Shown: piece after piece, positions 54,652-63,779 of the stretch
How the letters are laid out: each line of letters opens with the position of its first letter
Numbering within the stretch: the stretch's first letter is position 1
Position numbers and translations under genes: made by a program
Assembly (NCBI RefSeq): GCF_001442625.1
Contig: NZ_LMZQ01000006.1
Location: forward strand, 1-64,000
DNA length: 64,000 nucleotides
Direction of reading: 5' to 3'
Source of the DNA: Pedobacter ginsenosidimutans
Lineage (GTDB): Bacteria; Bacteroidota; Bacteroidia; Sphingobacteriales; Sphingobacteriaceae
Notes under the pieces: generated by a model
Databases searched by the model: none
What the model saw: the letters and a program-made list of their open reading frames with translations, nothing else
What the model was told of the DNA's origin: nothing

Positions 54652-55318
54652 TTTTTGTGTAGGGATCAGGTCTTTTAGAAAGGCACTGATACTGGGGATT
54701 GGTGTTCTTTTGCTGGTTGCGGCAGCTGCACCGAGATGCAGGGCGCAGACTTTTGCCGAATGGTTTAAGCAGAAAAAAACGCAGCAGAAATATTTGCTGG
54801 AGCAGATTGCAGCCTTGCAGGTCTATATCGGTTATGCCAAGAAAGGCTACGAACTGGTTGGATCTGGGATCGAAACGATCCGTGATATTTCAAGCGGCGA
54901 ATTTGGCTTACATAATGCTTTTGTGACGGGTCTTAAAAAGGTGAGCCCGGCTATCCGGGATGATGTGCGGGTGGTGGAGATCCTGGCGATGCAGGTGGAG
55001 ATTGTGGCGGGGTTTAGCAGGTTGAAGGGGCTTTCCGGCTTGCGGCCAGATCAGCTTTTGTACCTGGCCTCGGTATCGGGTAATCTGATGGTAGAATGTT
55101 ACGGAGATTTAGAAGAACTGCTTTTGGTGATTACTTCGGGCAAGGTGGAGATGAAGGACGATGAAAGACTGATGCGTTTAAATGGTATCTATGAGCGGAT
55201 GATGGATAGATCAGCATTTAGCCGGTATTTTTCCGGGCAGTTCAGCAGGCTGATCTTGCAGCAAAGCATAGAATCAGAAAGCATAGAAAAGCTAAGGAGG
55301 TATTATGGGATTGATTAG
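54638..55318 (+). CDS. TraI-like paralogue 2
   Basis: Exported helical protein of 226 residues, signal peptide up to about residue 37 (RCRAQ). The sequence ISSGEFGLHNAFVTGLKKVSPAIRDDVRVVEI aligns with NIAQGNFSLHEVFLDGLWLVSPEVRKYYKIADI of the next gene. It ends with LRRYYGID, recalling KELYGID of TraI. Starts 14 bp before the traI stop and overlaps the next gene by 14 bp. Database pipelines may label it TerB tellurite resistance; nothing in the sequence supports that. Confidence 0.65.
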   Translation: MGSISFCVGIRSFRKALILGIGVLLLVAAAAPRCRAQTFAEWFKQKKTQQKYLLEQIAALQVYIGYAKKGYELVGSGIETIRDISSGEFGLHNAFVTGLKKVSPAIRDDVRVVEILAMQVEIVAGFSRLKGLSGLRPDQLLYLASVSGNLMVECYGDLEELLLVITSGKVEMKDDERLMRLNGIYERMMDRSAFSRYFSGQFSRLILQQSIESESIEKLRRYYGID

Positions 55319-55955
55319 AAGGTTTTTGCTGTGCTGCTTTTTTTCTTTGGTGCTGTCTTTGGGATTGGGAATAAATTCTGCTTACAGCCAGTCGCAGGAA
55401 ATCCAGCAGCTTCTATTAAATGTAGAAAAGCTCTCACAGCTGAAAAATATCCTCTCGGATATGAAAAAAGGCTACGAGGTGGTTTCCAAGGGCTATAATG
55501 CGGTAAAGAACATTGCCCAGGGTAATTTCTCTTTGCACGAGGTATTTTTAGACGGGCTTTGGCTGGTGAGTCCCGAGGTGCGCAAGTATTACAAGATCGC
55601 GGATATTATCCGCTACCAGTCTGCTATTGTTTCGGAATATAAGGCTGCTTTTAAGCGCTTTAATTCCAGTGGGAATTTTACGATCTCGGAACTGGATTAT
55701 CTTTCCAAGGTGTATAGGCGGCTATTTGATGAAAGCCTGGATAACCTGGACCAACTGGCGATGGTGATTACTGCCAATCAGATGCGAATGAGCGATGAAG
55801 AGCGGCTGAAAGCGATTGATAGGATCTTTTCGGACACAGTGGATAAACTGGAGTTTCTGCGGTCTTTTAATTCTTCTGCGGGACTATTGGCCTTGCAAAG
55901 GGAGCGGGAGAAAACGGATGTTAAGGGTTTGAGCGGTTATTTTAATACGAACTGA
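55305..55955 (+). CDS. TraI-like paralogue 3
   Basis: Exported helical protein of 216 residues, signal peptide up to about residue 28 (NSAYSQ). Closest to paralogue 2 in the block around residues 65-100 and to TraI in the block around 145-175. Overlaps paralogue 2 by 14 bp and is followed one base later by traJ. Likely part of the same periplasmic complex. Confidence 0.65.
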   Translation: MGLIRRFLLCCFFSLVLSLGLGINSAYSQSQEIQQLLLNVEKLSQLKNILSDMKKGYEVVSKGYNAVKNIAQGNFSLHEVFLDGLWLVSPEVRKYYKIADIIRYQSAIVSEYKAAFKRFNSSGNFTISELDYLSKVYRRLFDESLDNLDQLAMVITANQMRMSDEERLKAIDRIFSDTVDKLEFLRSFNSSAGLLALQREREKTDVKGLSGYFNTN

Positions 55956-55956
55956 C

Positions 55957-57150
55957 ATGGGAAAAATTAATTTTTTGAGGGCTGTTTTTATGGTGGCCTT
56001 AGGCTTGCTGTTGCCCGGCTTTTGTTTCGCGCAGTCTGGCGGCGGCCTTGCGGGCAGTATTTCGGGATTGCAGCCGGTTTTGGATAATGTTTATCAGGAT
56101 ATGTTGCCGCTTTGTGCTAAGCTGATCGGGGTAGCTCGCGGTCTGGCTGGTTTTGGAGCACTGTTTTATATTTCAGCCAGGGTATGGCGGCATATTGCCA
56201 GCGCAGAGCCGGTGGACTTTTATCCGCTCCTTCGGCCTTTTGCTTTGGGGATGGCGATTATGTTATTCCCGGTTGTGATCAGCGTGATGAATGGGGTATT
56301 GCAGCCGGTAGTTTCTGCAACGGGTAATATGGTGAAAAACAGTGATAAGGCGATTGCGGCACTGTTAAAACAGAAAGAGGCTGCAATCAAGAAAACACGG
56401 AACTGGCAGATGTATGTTGGAGAAACCGGATCCGGAAATTCGGATAAATGGTACCGCTATACGCATCCAAAGGACCCTGAACGCGAGGAAGAAAGTATGC
56501 TGGATGCGCTGGGCAATGGGCTTCAGTTTCAAATGGAGAAAATGAGCTATAATTTCCGCAACAACATCAAGCAATGGATGAGCGAGGTTTTACAGGTGCT
56601 TTTTGCAGCTGCTGCTTTGTGCATCAATACCATCCGTACCTTTTACCTGATCGTTTTGGCGATTTTGGGGCCACTGGTGTTCGGATTTGCGGTATTTGAT
56701 GGTTTCCAGCATACGCTCACGGTTTATATTGCCCGCTACGTGAACATTTTTATGTGGCTTCCGGTAGCCAATATTTTTGGCAGCATCCTGGGTAAAATAC
56801 AGGAAAACATGTTAAAAATCGATATTTCACAGATCGGGGAATCGGGGGATACGTTTTTTAGCGCATCAGATAGCGCTTACCTGGTGTTTTTGGTGATTGG
56901 TATCGTAGGTTATTTCACGGTGCCGAATGTGGCCAATTATATTGTTCATGCCGGTGGAGGTAATGCGATCCTGCAAAAAGTGAATTCACTGGTAGTCGGT
57001 GGTGGCCGCTCTGCGATGAATGCTACTGGCGCTGCTGGTGGTATGGCGGCCGATGCGATGGGTAACGCCTACCGAAAAATGCGTGGTGGTGAGGTTTCAG
57101 ATGGCAATGATTACATGAAGGATAAAATTGCAGGAGGTAAAAACGGATAG
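55957..57150 (+). CDS. traJ: Conjugative transfer protein TraJ
   Basis: Polytopic membrane protein of 397 residues, the VirB6-like core of the channel. Signal-like first helix (about 8-25), then helices around 60-76, 90-110, 215-235, 240-262 and 300-322, ending in a Gly/Ala-rich tail. The region RPFALGMAIMLFPVVISVMNGVLQPVVSATGNMV and the IARYVNIFMWLPVANIFGSILGKIQ block are typical of TraJ in Bacteroidetes. Confidence 0.88.
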   Translation: MGKINFLRAVFMVALGLLLPGFCFAQSGGGLAGSISGLQPVLDNVYQDMLPLCAKLIGVARGLAGFGALFYISARVWRHIASAEPVDFYPLLRPFALGMAIMLFPVVISVMNGVLQPVVSATGNMVKNSDKAIAALLKQKEAAIKKTRNWQMYVGETGSGNSDKWYRYTHPKDPEREEESMLDALGNGLQFQMEKMSYNFRNNIKQWMSEVLQVLFAAAALCINTIRTFYLIVLAILGPLVFGFAVFDGFQHTLTVYIARYVNIFMWLPVANIFGSILGKIQENMLKIDISQIGESGDTFFSASDSAYLVFLVIGIVGYFTVPNVANYIVHAGGGNAILQKVNSLVVGGGRSAMNATGAAGGMAADAMGNAYRKMRGGEVSDGNDYMKDKIAGGKNG

Positions 57151-57152
57151 CT

Positions 57153-57782
57153 ATGGTATTTACGCAACTAAAAAATATAGACCGTGCTTTTCAGCACATT
57201 AAACGCTTCAGCATCGTATTTCTGGTTTGCTGTGTTTTGCTGACCTCTGCAGCAGTGTACTGCTCTTTTTCATTGGTACGCGAAAATGGTTCGAGGATAT
57301 TTATCCTGCACAATGGAAAGCTGCTGGAGGCGATTTCCGCTGACCGGAAGCAGAACCTGCCGGTAGAAATGCGTGACCATATCGGCACCTTTCACCGCTT
57401 GTTTTTTACGCTTGATCCGGATGAAAAGGCGATTTCGGCAGGAATTGCCAAGGCTTTGTATCTGGCGGATGGCTCGGCTAAAAAGGCTTATGATAATTTA
57501 AAAGAGAGCGGTTATTACAATAACCTGATCTCTGCCAATATCTCCCAGCACATTGAAATTGACAGCATTGCCTTATCGCTGGATCATGCGCCTTATGGCT
57601 TTACCTGTTACGCTACGCAGCGACTGATCCGCTCCAGCAGTACAGTGGTCAGAAAGCTGGTCACACGCGGAGAGCTGCGTGTACTGGAATCCCAGACCGA
57701 TAACAATCCGCATGGTTTTCTGATCCAGAAATGGGAAACACTGGTTAATGCGGATGTGAACCCTAAAATGCCGGAACCATGA
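57153..57782 (+). CDS. traK: Conjugative transfer protein TraK
   Basis: VirB8-like protein of 209 residues with one N-terminal membrane helix (about 20-38) and a periplasmic domain. The segments NIDRAFQHIKRFSIVFLVCC, MRDHIGTFHRLFFTLDPDEKAI and LITRGELRVLESQTDNNPHGFLI (with variations) are typical of TraK in these elements. Overlaps the next gene by 4 bp. Confidence 0.88.
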   Translation: MVFTQLKNIDRAFQHIKRFSIVFLVCCVLLTSAAVYCSFSLVRENGSRIFILHNGKLLEAISADRKQNLPVEMRDHIGTFHRLFFTLDPDEKAISAGIAKALYLADGSAKKAYDNLKESGYYNNLISANISQHIEIDSIALSLDHAPYGFTCYATQRLIRSSSTVVRKLVTRGELRVLESQTDNNPHGFLIQKWETLVNADVNPKMPEP

Positions 57783-58000
57783 AGTTATTCAGGAAATATA
57801 GCAGGCCCCTATCTGATGGTCAGGAAAGGTTTGCCTTTAGGATCGCAGGCAGGATTTTAGCGGTACAGCGCCAGTTGTCGGGTTGGCTAAACGCTAAAAC
57901 TGCTGATCTGCATCCTAAAACATGGCTGTTTTTACTGGTCTGTTTTTGCGCTGGTTTTGGTGCTTACCTGATCCATTTAGTGATGCAGACATTCAATTAA
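57779..58000 (+). CDS. Small TraL-like membrane protein
   Basis: Protein of 73 residues with one membrane helix (about 48-68, TWLFLLVCFCAGFGAYLIHLVM). It lies between traK and traM, the position of TraL in Bacteroides elements, with a 4-bp overlap on traK. Assigned by position and topology. Confidence 0.6.
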   Translation: MKLFRKYSRPLSDGQERFAFRIAGRILAVQRQLSGWLNAKTADLHPKTWLFLLVCFCAGFGAYLIHLVMQTFN

Positions 58001-58029
58001 CAATATTATTCACCTTTTAAACGATAACA

Positions 58030-59088
58030 ATGAAAAGAAATCGAATGGAAAAAAGGAAGGTACTGATGCTGCTTCCCTTTTTGGTACTGCCTTTTTTAGC
58101 CTTTGGCTTTTATGCGCTGGGCGGTGGTAGTGGTATAAGCGCTCAGCAGGCTGCTTTGCCCAAAGGCATCAATACAGCTTTACCCGATGCGCAGTTTAAG
58201 GGCAAGCAGCCTGATGATAAAATGGAAATTTATAATCAGGTAATTGCGGATTCGGGTAAGATAGGTGGAATAGATGCCATTGCGGCTAAGTTTGGATTGG
58301 ATATGAAAGAAGATCCGCAGACTGCCCAGATCAATGAAAAGCTGGCGGCAATTAATAAAGAAATCAATGCGCCTTATGCGGCGCCGAAAAACAATGCTGG
58401 CAGTGGTATTGATCTTACCGGAGGTTTTCAGAATAACAAAATGACCAGCGATGTGGACCGGTTGGAAGCCCTGATGAAAAATATGAAGGAGAATTCGGCT
58501 GAAGTTGATCCTGAAATGGTGCAGTTGAATGCGATGATGGATAAGCTTATTGCTGTGCAGAATCCTGATCTGGCCGGACAGATTTATAAAAAACAGGATG
58601 CTAAGATTGTACCGGATAGTTTATTTAAAGCCATTCCGGCAGTGATTGCGATGAACCAAAGAGCAAGACAAGGTTCTGTTGTAGAGCTTCGTTTACTGGA
58701 TTCTGTGGTGCTGAATGGCGTTGTTTTTCCTAAAGGGCATCCCCTATTCGGCTTGGCCGCTTTTTCTAACCAGCGGTTAAACCTGGAGATCAAAAATGTG
58801 CGTCTGGGTAACCAGGTCATCCCGGTTAATCTGACTGTATTTGATCAGCGTGATGCCATGCAGGGAATTAATGCGCCGGAGGCACTGTTAACCGATGCGG
58901 TGAATGGTGGCACAACCGATGCGATCGGAGGCCTGGGGCTGTCGGGCTTTGATCTGACCACGCAGATTGCAGGGGCTGGTATAGATGCAGCGAAATCTTT
59001 GCTGACCAAAAAGATCGGCCGGGTAAAGCAGAACCTGAAAGCGGGTTATCCCCTATTGCTGCGTGACAACACCAAAAAACTGAAGTGA
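58030..59088 (+). CDS. traM: Conjugative transfer protein TraM
   Basis: Transfer protein of 352 residues, the VirB10-like component bridging the membranes. One N-terminal helix (about 12-30), a long polar linker, then a C-terminal beta domain (about 195-350) with VVELRLLDSVVLNGVVFPKGHPLFGLAAFSNQRLNLEIKNVRLGNQVIPVNLTVFDQRD, the hallmark of TraM. Overlaps the next gene by 4 bp. TraN (DUF4138), which normally follows, is absent here. Confidence 0.88.
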   Translation: MKRNRMEKRKVLMLLPFLVLPFLAFGFYALGGGSGISAQQAALPKGINTALPDAQFKGKQPDDKMEIYNQVIADSGKIGGIDAIAAKFGLDMKEDPQTAQINEKLAAINKEINAPYAAPKNNAGSGIDLTGGFQNNKMTSDVDRLEALMKNMKENSAEVDPEMVQLNAMMDKLIAVQNPDLAGQIYKKQDAKIVPDSLFKAIPAVIAMNQRARQGSVVELRLLDSVVLNGVVFPKGHPLFGLAAFSNQRLNLEIKNVRLGNQVIPVNLTVFDQRDAMQGINAPEALLTDAVNGGTTDAIGGLGLSGFDLTTQIAGAGIDAAKSLLTKKIGRVKQNLKAGYPLLLRDNTKKLK

Positions 59089-60128
59089 TGGCTGCTGAAG
59101 TCAATAGGGCGATAGCGCTTTGGCGGAACTGGGAAGCTAAGGAAAAAATGCTGCTGGAAGTTTTCGGGCATGGTAAAATATCAGAAAATCTTGGAAGGGA
59201 AAAATTAGAATTTTTATCGGCAGGTATGCAGCGTATTTCTTCAGCTAGCCCTGATGAAAAACTGGTATTGGCCATCATCCGAAAATCTATCCGAAGGCTT
59301 GAAAAAGAGCTTTACCCCCACCCAGTCGTTCGGCTTGCTAATAAGATCAAAAGACTGGTATTAGACCAGCCACTGGTTAGGCTTAAGGAGGGTAGGTTAA
59401 AAAAAAGGAACATGGCGGCGCTGGATAAGGTTACCAGTGGGCTTGGTATTGATACCACAAAACTAAATCTGAAACGGGCTTTAGACTTTCAGCGGCAGCA
59501 GGTGGATATTTCCCTTTCATCTCTCCAGCGTGCAGGGAAGCGTTTTGAAATGGTTTTGCACCTGGAAAAGGATGTCTCGGGGCAGTTTAAGCTGCAGGGT
59601 TATTCCGGGAAGCTGGAAAATACTTTTGATCCGGAAAGTAACAGATCTTTTGGATTTGATGTTGCAATGGACATTTCTTCGCAGGAAGCGCTGAATCTAT
59701 TACAGGGACGCGCAGTATTGAAGGATTTTGGGGTGGGCGGCATTTCAGAGGCAAAATGGCTACAACTGGATTTTACTTCTTTAAATGCTCCCTTACTTCG
59801 GGAGTTTGGAAAAGCAGATGGATTTGACCTGGGAAAACAGATGGAGCAGATTGCTGGTGGGTTGAACCGGCCTGAGCTTCTCTCATCGCATATTTTAAAA
59901 GCAATGGAACGGGGAAACCATATTGCAGTAAATTCTCTTTCCGGGGAGAAAATACTACTGGAAGCAAGTCCCTTGTCCGGAAAAATACTATTGCGGGACG
60001 AGCGGCTGAGAGTTGTTTCGCTAGAAAAAGTGATCAGAAAGAAAGAAAAAAGCCTGGAGATAAAGCCTGAACTAAAGATCAGTAAGGTACAGCAGAAGCA
60101 GCAAACACAGTCTTTAGGTATTGCTTAG
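59085..60128 (+). CDS. DUF3945-like protein A, tra operon
   Basis: Protein of 347 residues without a signal peptide. The second half (about 175-320) has EALNLLQGRAVLKDFG, then REFGKADGFDLGKQM and a short ERGNHIAVNS-type strand, a pattern shared with the next gene and with DUF3945-type proteins associated with mobile elements. The N-terminal half is helical and unassigned. It occupies the position where traN is expected but bears no resemblance to it. Overlaps traM by 4 bp and is 11 bp from the next gene. Confidence 0.55.
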   Translation: MMAAEVNRAIALWRNWEAKEKMLLEVFGHGKISENLGREKLEFLSAGMQRISSASPDEKLVLAIIRKSIRRLEKELYPHPVVRLANKIKRLVLDQPLVRLKEGRLKKRNMAALDKVTSGLGIDTTKLNLKRALDFQRQQVDISLSSLQRAGKRFEMVLHLEKDVSGQFKLQGYSGKLENTFDPESNRSFGFDVAMDISSQEALNLLQGRAVLKDFGVGGISEAKWLQLDFTSLNAPLLREFGKADGFDLGKQMEQIAGGLNRPELLSSHILKAMERGNHIAVNSLSGEKILLEASPLSGKILLRDERLRVVSLEKVIRKKEKSLEIKPELKISKVQQKQQTQSLGIA

Positions 60129-60139
60129 TTTTTAGCGAG

Positions 60140-61411
60140 ATGGTAAGGTTAGCGGATAAAGAAGGGCTTGCAGGGGAACTGGCAGCTTACCTGGAAGAAC
60201 AGACCAGTCTTGGTTTTAGCTGGGTGGTATATGACAGCGATCAGCCAATCAGTGGCAGCTGGGATTTGGTGTGTTACCGGGATCCGTTTACGGCACTGGA
60301 AGATGCAGCAGAAAACCAGCAGATCTTTAACTGGCATGTTGCCCAGCCCATTTTGGAGCTGATGGGCGCTTTAAAAAAAATAGATTATTCATTAAACAAT
60401 AAAGATATGAACAGAAATTCGCTTGAAAACTTTCGTGCAGAGGTCAAGGCACTGAAAGTGCCGGAGGCCATGGCTATAACGGCTGAATCCATGATGGAAC
60501 AGGGCGTTGAAAAATTTACGGTGCATGGGCAGATTCCTTCAGATGCGGGGAAAATGGATGTTACCATCCACATGAAGAAATCGGGTCAAAGTGATTATTA
60601 CTACCTGAACCGTTTTGAAGTTGCGCAGAGTAAAGCCAAGCCTTTGGAAAAAGACCACAAGTACCTGGTGACGAGTCCTAATCCAGCCGGAGATCCGAAA
60701 AACTTAACGCGCCAGTTTGAGAGTGCGGTACAGGCAATGGATTATTTCAGGGAACAAAAAGGAAATTCAGAGTTGGCGGCCGGCAGATTTGAAGATAAGG
60801 ATATGCAGTACAGGGATACTTTGGTGACCATGAAAGATGGGAAGATCGACTATGTGAAAAAGGAATTCTCCCAGGCTTTTTATAGTCCTATCATCCGCAA
60901 TTCGCACTATGTGGACCGTGGTAAAGGCTTTAGCATAGAGCAGGCGGCCAATATGCTTCAGGGCAGGTCTGCATTTAGGGAAGATTTGGTTAGCCGTGCA
61001 GGTGAACAGTATAAGGCCTGGAGTGTGTATCAGTTTGATCAGCCTAAAGACCGTTATGGAAATTATACCATGAAACAGTTTGGCGAAGGTTATGGTTTCG
61101 ACCTGAAAAAAGAGCTGGCGGGTTATCAGATTAAGGAGCTGGAAAAACCAGAACAGTTAGCACAACTGGTGGAAAAGCTCGAAAATGGAAACCGGCCGCT
61201 GGTAACGGTAGTGTTGCCAAATGGACAGGAAAAGGCTTTACGCATGGAGGCGGTTCCCAGGTACAATAACTTGAATTTCTTTGAAATCGGTGGTAAGCCG
61301 GTGAAACGGGAAGAGCTTAAAAAAGACCAGGGATTAAATCAGGAGAATGGTAAAGGCAAATCCCGCAGCAAGGAGAAAAATAAACAGCAGGAAAATACGC
61401 CGAGCATGTAA
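60140..61411 (+). CDS. DUF3945-like protein B, tra operon
   Basis: Protein of 423 residues. Central region (about 90-200) has a beta-rich domain (KFTVHGQIPSDAGKMDVTIHMKK). The C-terminal region (about 260-390) repeats the pattern of protein A: QAANMLQGRSAFREDL, KQFGEGYGFDLKKEL, ENGNRPLVTVVLPNGQEKALRMEAVPRYNNLNF, then a basic tail. The two proteins are therefore paralogues over their C-terminal domains. Likely cytoplasmic DNA-processing or regulatory factor; no catalytic residue recognised. Confidence 0.55.
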   Translation: MVRLADKEGLAGELAAYLEEQTSLGFSWVVYDSDQPISGSWDLVCYRDPFTALEDAAENQQIFNWHVAQPILELMGALKKIDYSLNNKDMNRNSLENFRAEVKALKVPEAMAITAESMMEQGVEKFTVHGQIPSDAGKMDVTIHMKKSGQSDYYYLNRFEVAQSKAKPLEKDHKYLVTSPNPAGDPKNLTRQFESAVQAMDYFREQKGNSELAAGRFEDKDMQYRDTLVTMKDGKIDYVKKEFSQAFYSPIIRNSHYVDRGKGFSIEQAANMLQGRSAFREDLVSRAGEQYKAWSVYQFDQPKDRYGNYTMKQFGEGYGFDLKKELAGYQIKELEKPEQLAQLVEKLENGNRPLVTVVLPNGQEKALRMEAVPRYNNLNFFEIGGKPVKREELKKDQGLNQENGKGKSRSKEKNKQQENTPSM

Positions 61412-61468
61412 TTGCAGCTGTTTTATTTCGTTTTCTATTTTTACAAAATCTTTAAAACAAAAATAAAT

Positions 61469-61650
61469 ATGAATTCTTTTGAAAAATTAAAAGAGCTGAT
61501 CGCAGCTACTGAGGCTGATGCCAATTCGTTTTATGTTAAGGGCAATAAAGCAGCTGGTACACGCCTGCGTAAGGCCTACATGAAATTAAAAACCTAGCTT
61601 CGGCTGGCCGTAACGAGGTTACTGAGCTAAAGAATACTGAAAGTAAATAA
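61469..61650 (+). pseudogene. Histone H1-like (Hc1) gene with apparent frameshift
   Basis: The reading frame from ATG 61469 gives MNSFEKLKELIAATEADANS, then FYVKGNKAAGTRLRKAYMKLKT and a stop at 61595. This is the N-terminal part of the short Bacteroidetes histone H1-like DNA-binding proteins (GNKAAGTRLRKA is diagnostic). With one extra A in the A-run at 61588-61592 the frame continues as KLKNLASAGRNEVTELKNTESK to a stop at 61650, the expected family ending. So the gene is either frameshifted, read by slippage, or the base is a sequencing error. It is the last gene before the operon terminator. Confidence 0.7.
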
Positions 61651-61674
61651 ACAAGTTAACTGTTTTGGGAATGT

Positions 61675-61705
61675 AATACCCTGCTTCTTTGGAGCAGGGT
61701 ATTTT
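61675..61705 (+). terminator. Terminator of the tra operon
   Basis: AATACCCTGC (61675-61684) pairs perfectly with GCAGGGTATT (61694-61703), 9-nt loop, followed by a short T-run. It closes the 12-kb transfer operon. Confidence 0.8.
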
Positions 61706-61763
61706 GACAAACAATTGCTGTGTTAATTCTTAAATTACCAAATTATCATCATAGCTTGAGAAT

Positions 61764-63458
61764 TTAAAGAAATAACTTCGCGCCTTTTTTTATTTTAATA
61801 TCAAGCAACAGGCCGACCTCGCCCGCGGCACTTTCAGCTACTTGTTCATCGTTAAGCTCAATGGAGAGGATTTTGGCAATCTGAACATCTTCATTATGTA
61901 CAACTATCAACTGGTCCCCGGTTTTCACTTTTGGTTCGTCTGTCATCTCGAGTATCGCCACAGTATTGTTTTTAAAATATTCTTTTGGTATGCCCAAAAA
62001 TCTCTTACTATGGGATATAAACTCAATATGTCCAATACCATAAAAACAGGCTCTGGCTTCATCTTTTGTGAGTACGCCTTTTTCAACTAATGAAAATAAG
62101 TTAAACAACTGCCACGTGCTTAACATTCCGCGCTGATCATTTATGGCATCACTTATCTGGTTGGCATTAAAAGGGGGGTGTTGCCGTTTTTCAGCTGGGA
62201 GATGCCGTTGATGGTTGACAAGGTAAAGAGGAAATACATTAAAATCATTCCGCTGCTTGGCCCTTCTGAACCTTACTTTTCCGATCTGGCTACATTCAGA
62301 GTCTGTTGAGGTACCACCGATTCCTTTTACCTCGATGATGATTAGCCCTTTATCGGTTTCAATTTGTACGTCTTCTTCCAACACACCTGCCTCAGAAGGT
62401 AAAGTATCTGCATCGACCACATGATCAAAACCCAACCAGTGTAGGAATTTGATTACGGCTGTAACCAACTCTGTACCGGAACCTGTAAGTAATGTCTTTA
62501 AATAACCGTATTCCAAGTTATTGCGGTCAATTTCCAGGTCTTTTTCCTTAAGCTTCTCAGTAAACTGTTCTATAATTTTCTCCCGTTCATGCAATAGCTT
62601 TTCTTGATTCGGCAAGCTGTATCTTTTATTTTCCAACCATTTATCTTTTACCTCATCAGGAAAAAGTGCTGGCAGCAGCTCAGGGCCTGCCTGTGTAAAA
62701 AACTCTTTTAAAAAAACACCTTTATTGTCGATATCGGGTAAAAAGAAAATGCCTGATTTTCCGTCCAGAATGCAAAAGCTTACTACCTCATCATCATGAG
62801 AAAACACCAGTGGATAATAATTCTTCTCAAGCTGTGGTTTTCCGTCCTGATATGTCCGAGGCAAATTAAAAGTCACGTGGTACCGAGCCCCAGGTAAATG
62901 CTTCCTTATCAGGCTATAAATCTCGTTGGTGCCCTTTTCAGCCTTAAGTATTTCTCCCTGGCGATTGTTTATTCCAGGAAAATCTGGAAGAAACGAGTAA
63001 GTTTGGCGTTCATACGATGATTCGCGCTCACCGCTGAAATGATATTCAATTTTCTCGTTTCTACCACAAAACACAATAAGCAATGCCCCCTGCTGCAGGG
63101 CATTGCTTAACTCATTCTGAAGAATGCTAAGTATCAGAGGTGTCGGATCAAATAAACTTTGAGGTTGATGACATTCAATATATGTGCCGCGGTTAGATTT
63201 TTCATTTATTTTCCCGTGATCACTTGACCTGTATGGGACGATCGCTTCAGTAGTCAGATCAATAATAATCTTGCTATATTCATGCAGGTTTTTTGGTATA
63301 TCTGCCTGTGGATTTACCCGTAGGTTACTAACGTAACTTGGATATGTAATTTGCACCTGCTTTCCCAGACTGCCAGGATATATAGCCATTCCTTCCTGCT
63401 TTAGATATTCTATTGTACCCTCTGAAAGGTTTAAACCACAAATCTTATTTTCTCTCAT
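61764..63458 (-). CDS. Large protein with C-terminal PD-(D/E)XK nuclease domain
   Basis: Protein of 564 residues. The N-terminal 270 residues are alpha/beta and unassigned. A short coiled coil covers about 283-315. The region 330-430 is a PD-(D/E)XK nuclease-like core: ELVTAVIKFLHWLGF helix, then EEDVQIETDKGLIIIEVKGIGG with D363, E376 and K378 in the expected D...ExK spacing. A small C-terminal domain follows (about 505-564, TGDQLIVVHNEDVQIAKILSIELN). Standing alone and convergent with the tra operon. Probably a defence or restriction-type nuclease. Confidence 0.6.
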   Translation of the reverse strand: MRENKICGLNLSEGTIEYLKQEGMAIYPGSLGKQVQITYPSYVSNLRVNPQADIPKNLHEYSKIIIDLTTEAIVPYRSSDHGKINEKSNRGTYIECHQPQSLFDPTPLILSILQNELSNALQQGALLIVFCGRNEKIEYHFSGERESSYERQTYSFLPDFPGINNRQGEILKAEKGTNEIYSLIRKHLPGARYHVTFNLPRTYQDGKPQLEKNYYPLVFSHDDEVVSFCILDGKSGIFFLPDIDNKGVFLKEFFTQAGPELLPALFPDEVKDKWLENKRYSLPNQEKLLHEREKIIEQFTEKLKEKDLEIDRNNLEYGYLKTLLTGSGTELVTAVIKFLHWLGFDHVVDADTLPSEAGVLEEDVQIETDKGLIIIEVKGIGGTSTDSECSQIGKVRFRRAKQRNDFNVFPLYLVNHQRHLPAEKRQHPPFNANQISDAINDQRGMLSTWQLFNLFSLVEKGVLTKDEARACFYGIGHIEFISHSKRFLGIPKEYFKNNTVAILEMTDEPKVKTGDQLIVVHNEDVQIAKILSIELNDEQVAESAAGEVGLLLDIKIKKGAKLFL

Positions 63459-63779
63459 TTATAAGAATAAAAAGTCGTTAAAAATTGATAAAATACTAAA
63501 GTAAAATATTCGTTGGTAAGCGACAATATAATGGATTCAGAAAATAAACAATATTAATCCAAACCAAAGCGGGATTATGCCATTGCTCAAAAATAATCGT
63601 TCTCAGGTACGCGAGAATGTGAGTAAAAAGACTAAATATGCCTTCAGTGGGGCAGAAATTTTAAATAGCCATTTTTTTTCGTCAAAACATTATTGCTCTA
63701 ACGACATGTAATAACTTGTAGTTAATTTTTAATATCTTGGTATTAACCTAATAATTACCGCTCTAATCGCTCGGCAGAC
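63459..63779. other. Divergent intergenic region, no gene seen
   Basis: 321 bp of AT-rich DNA between the leftward nuclease and a rightward gene. It must contain both promoters. I see no strong inverted repeat or ORF. Confidence 0.4.

Noticed and set aside
54638..55955. Tellurite resistance (TerB) function for the TraI-like paralogues
   Set aside because: They have signal peptides and align with TraI, and no ter genes are nearby.
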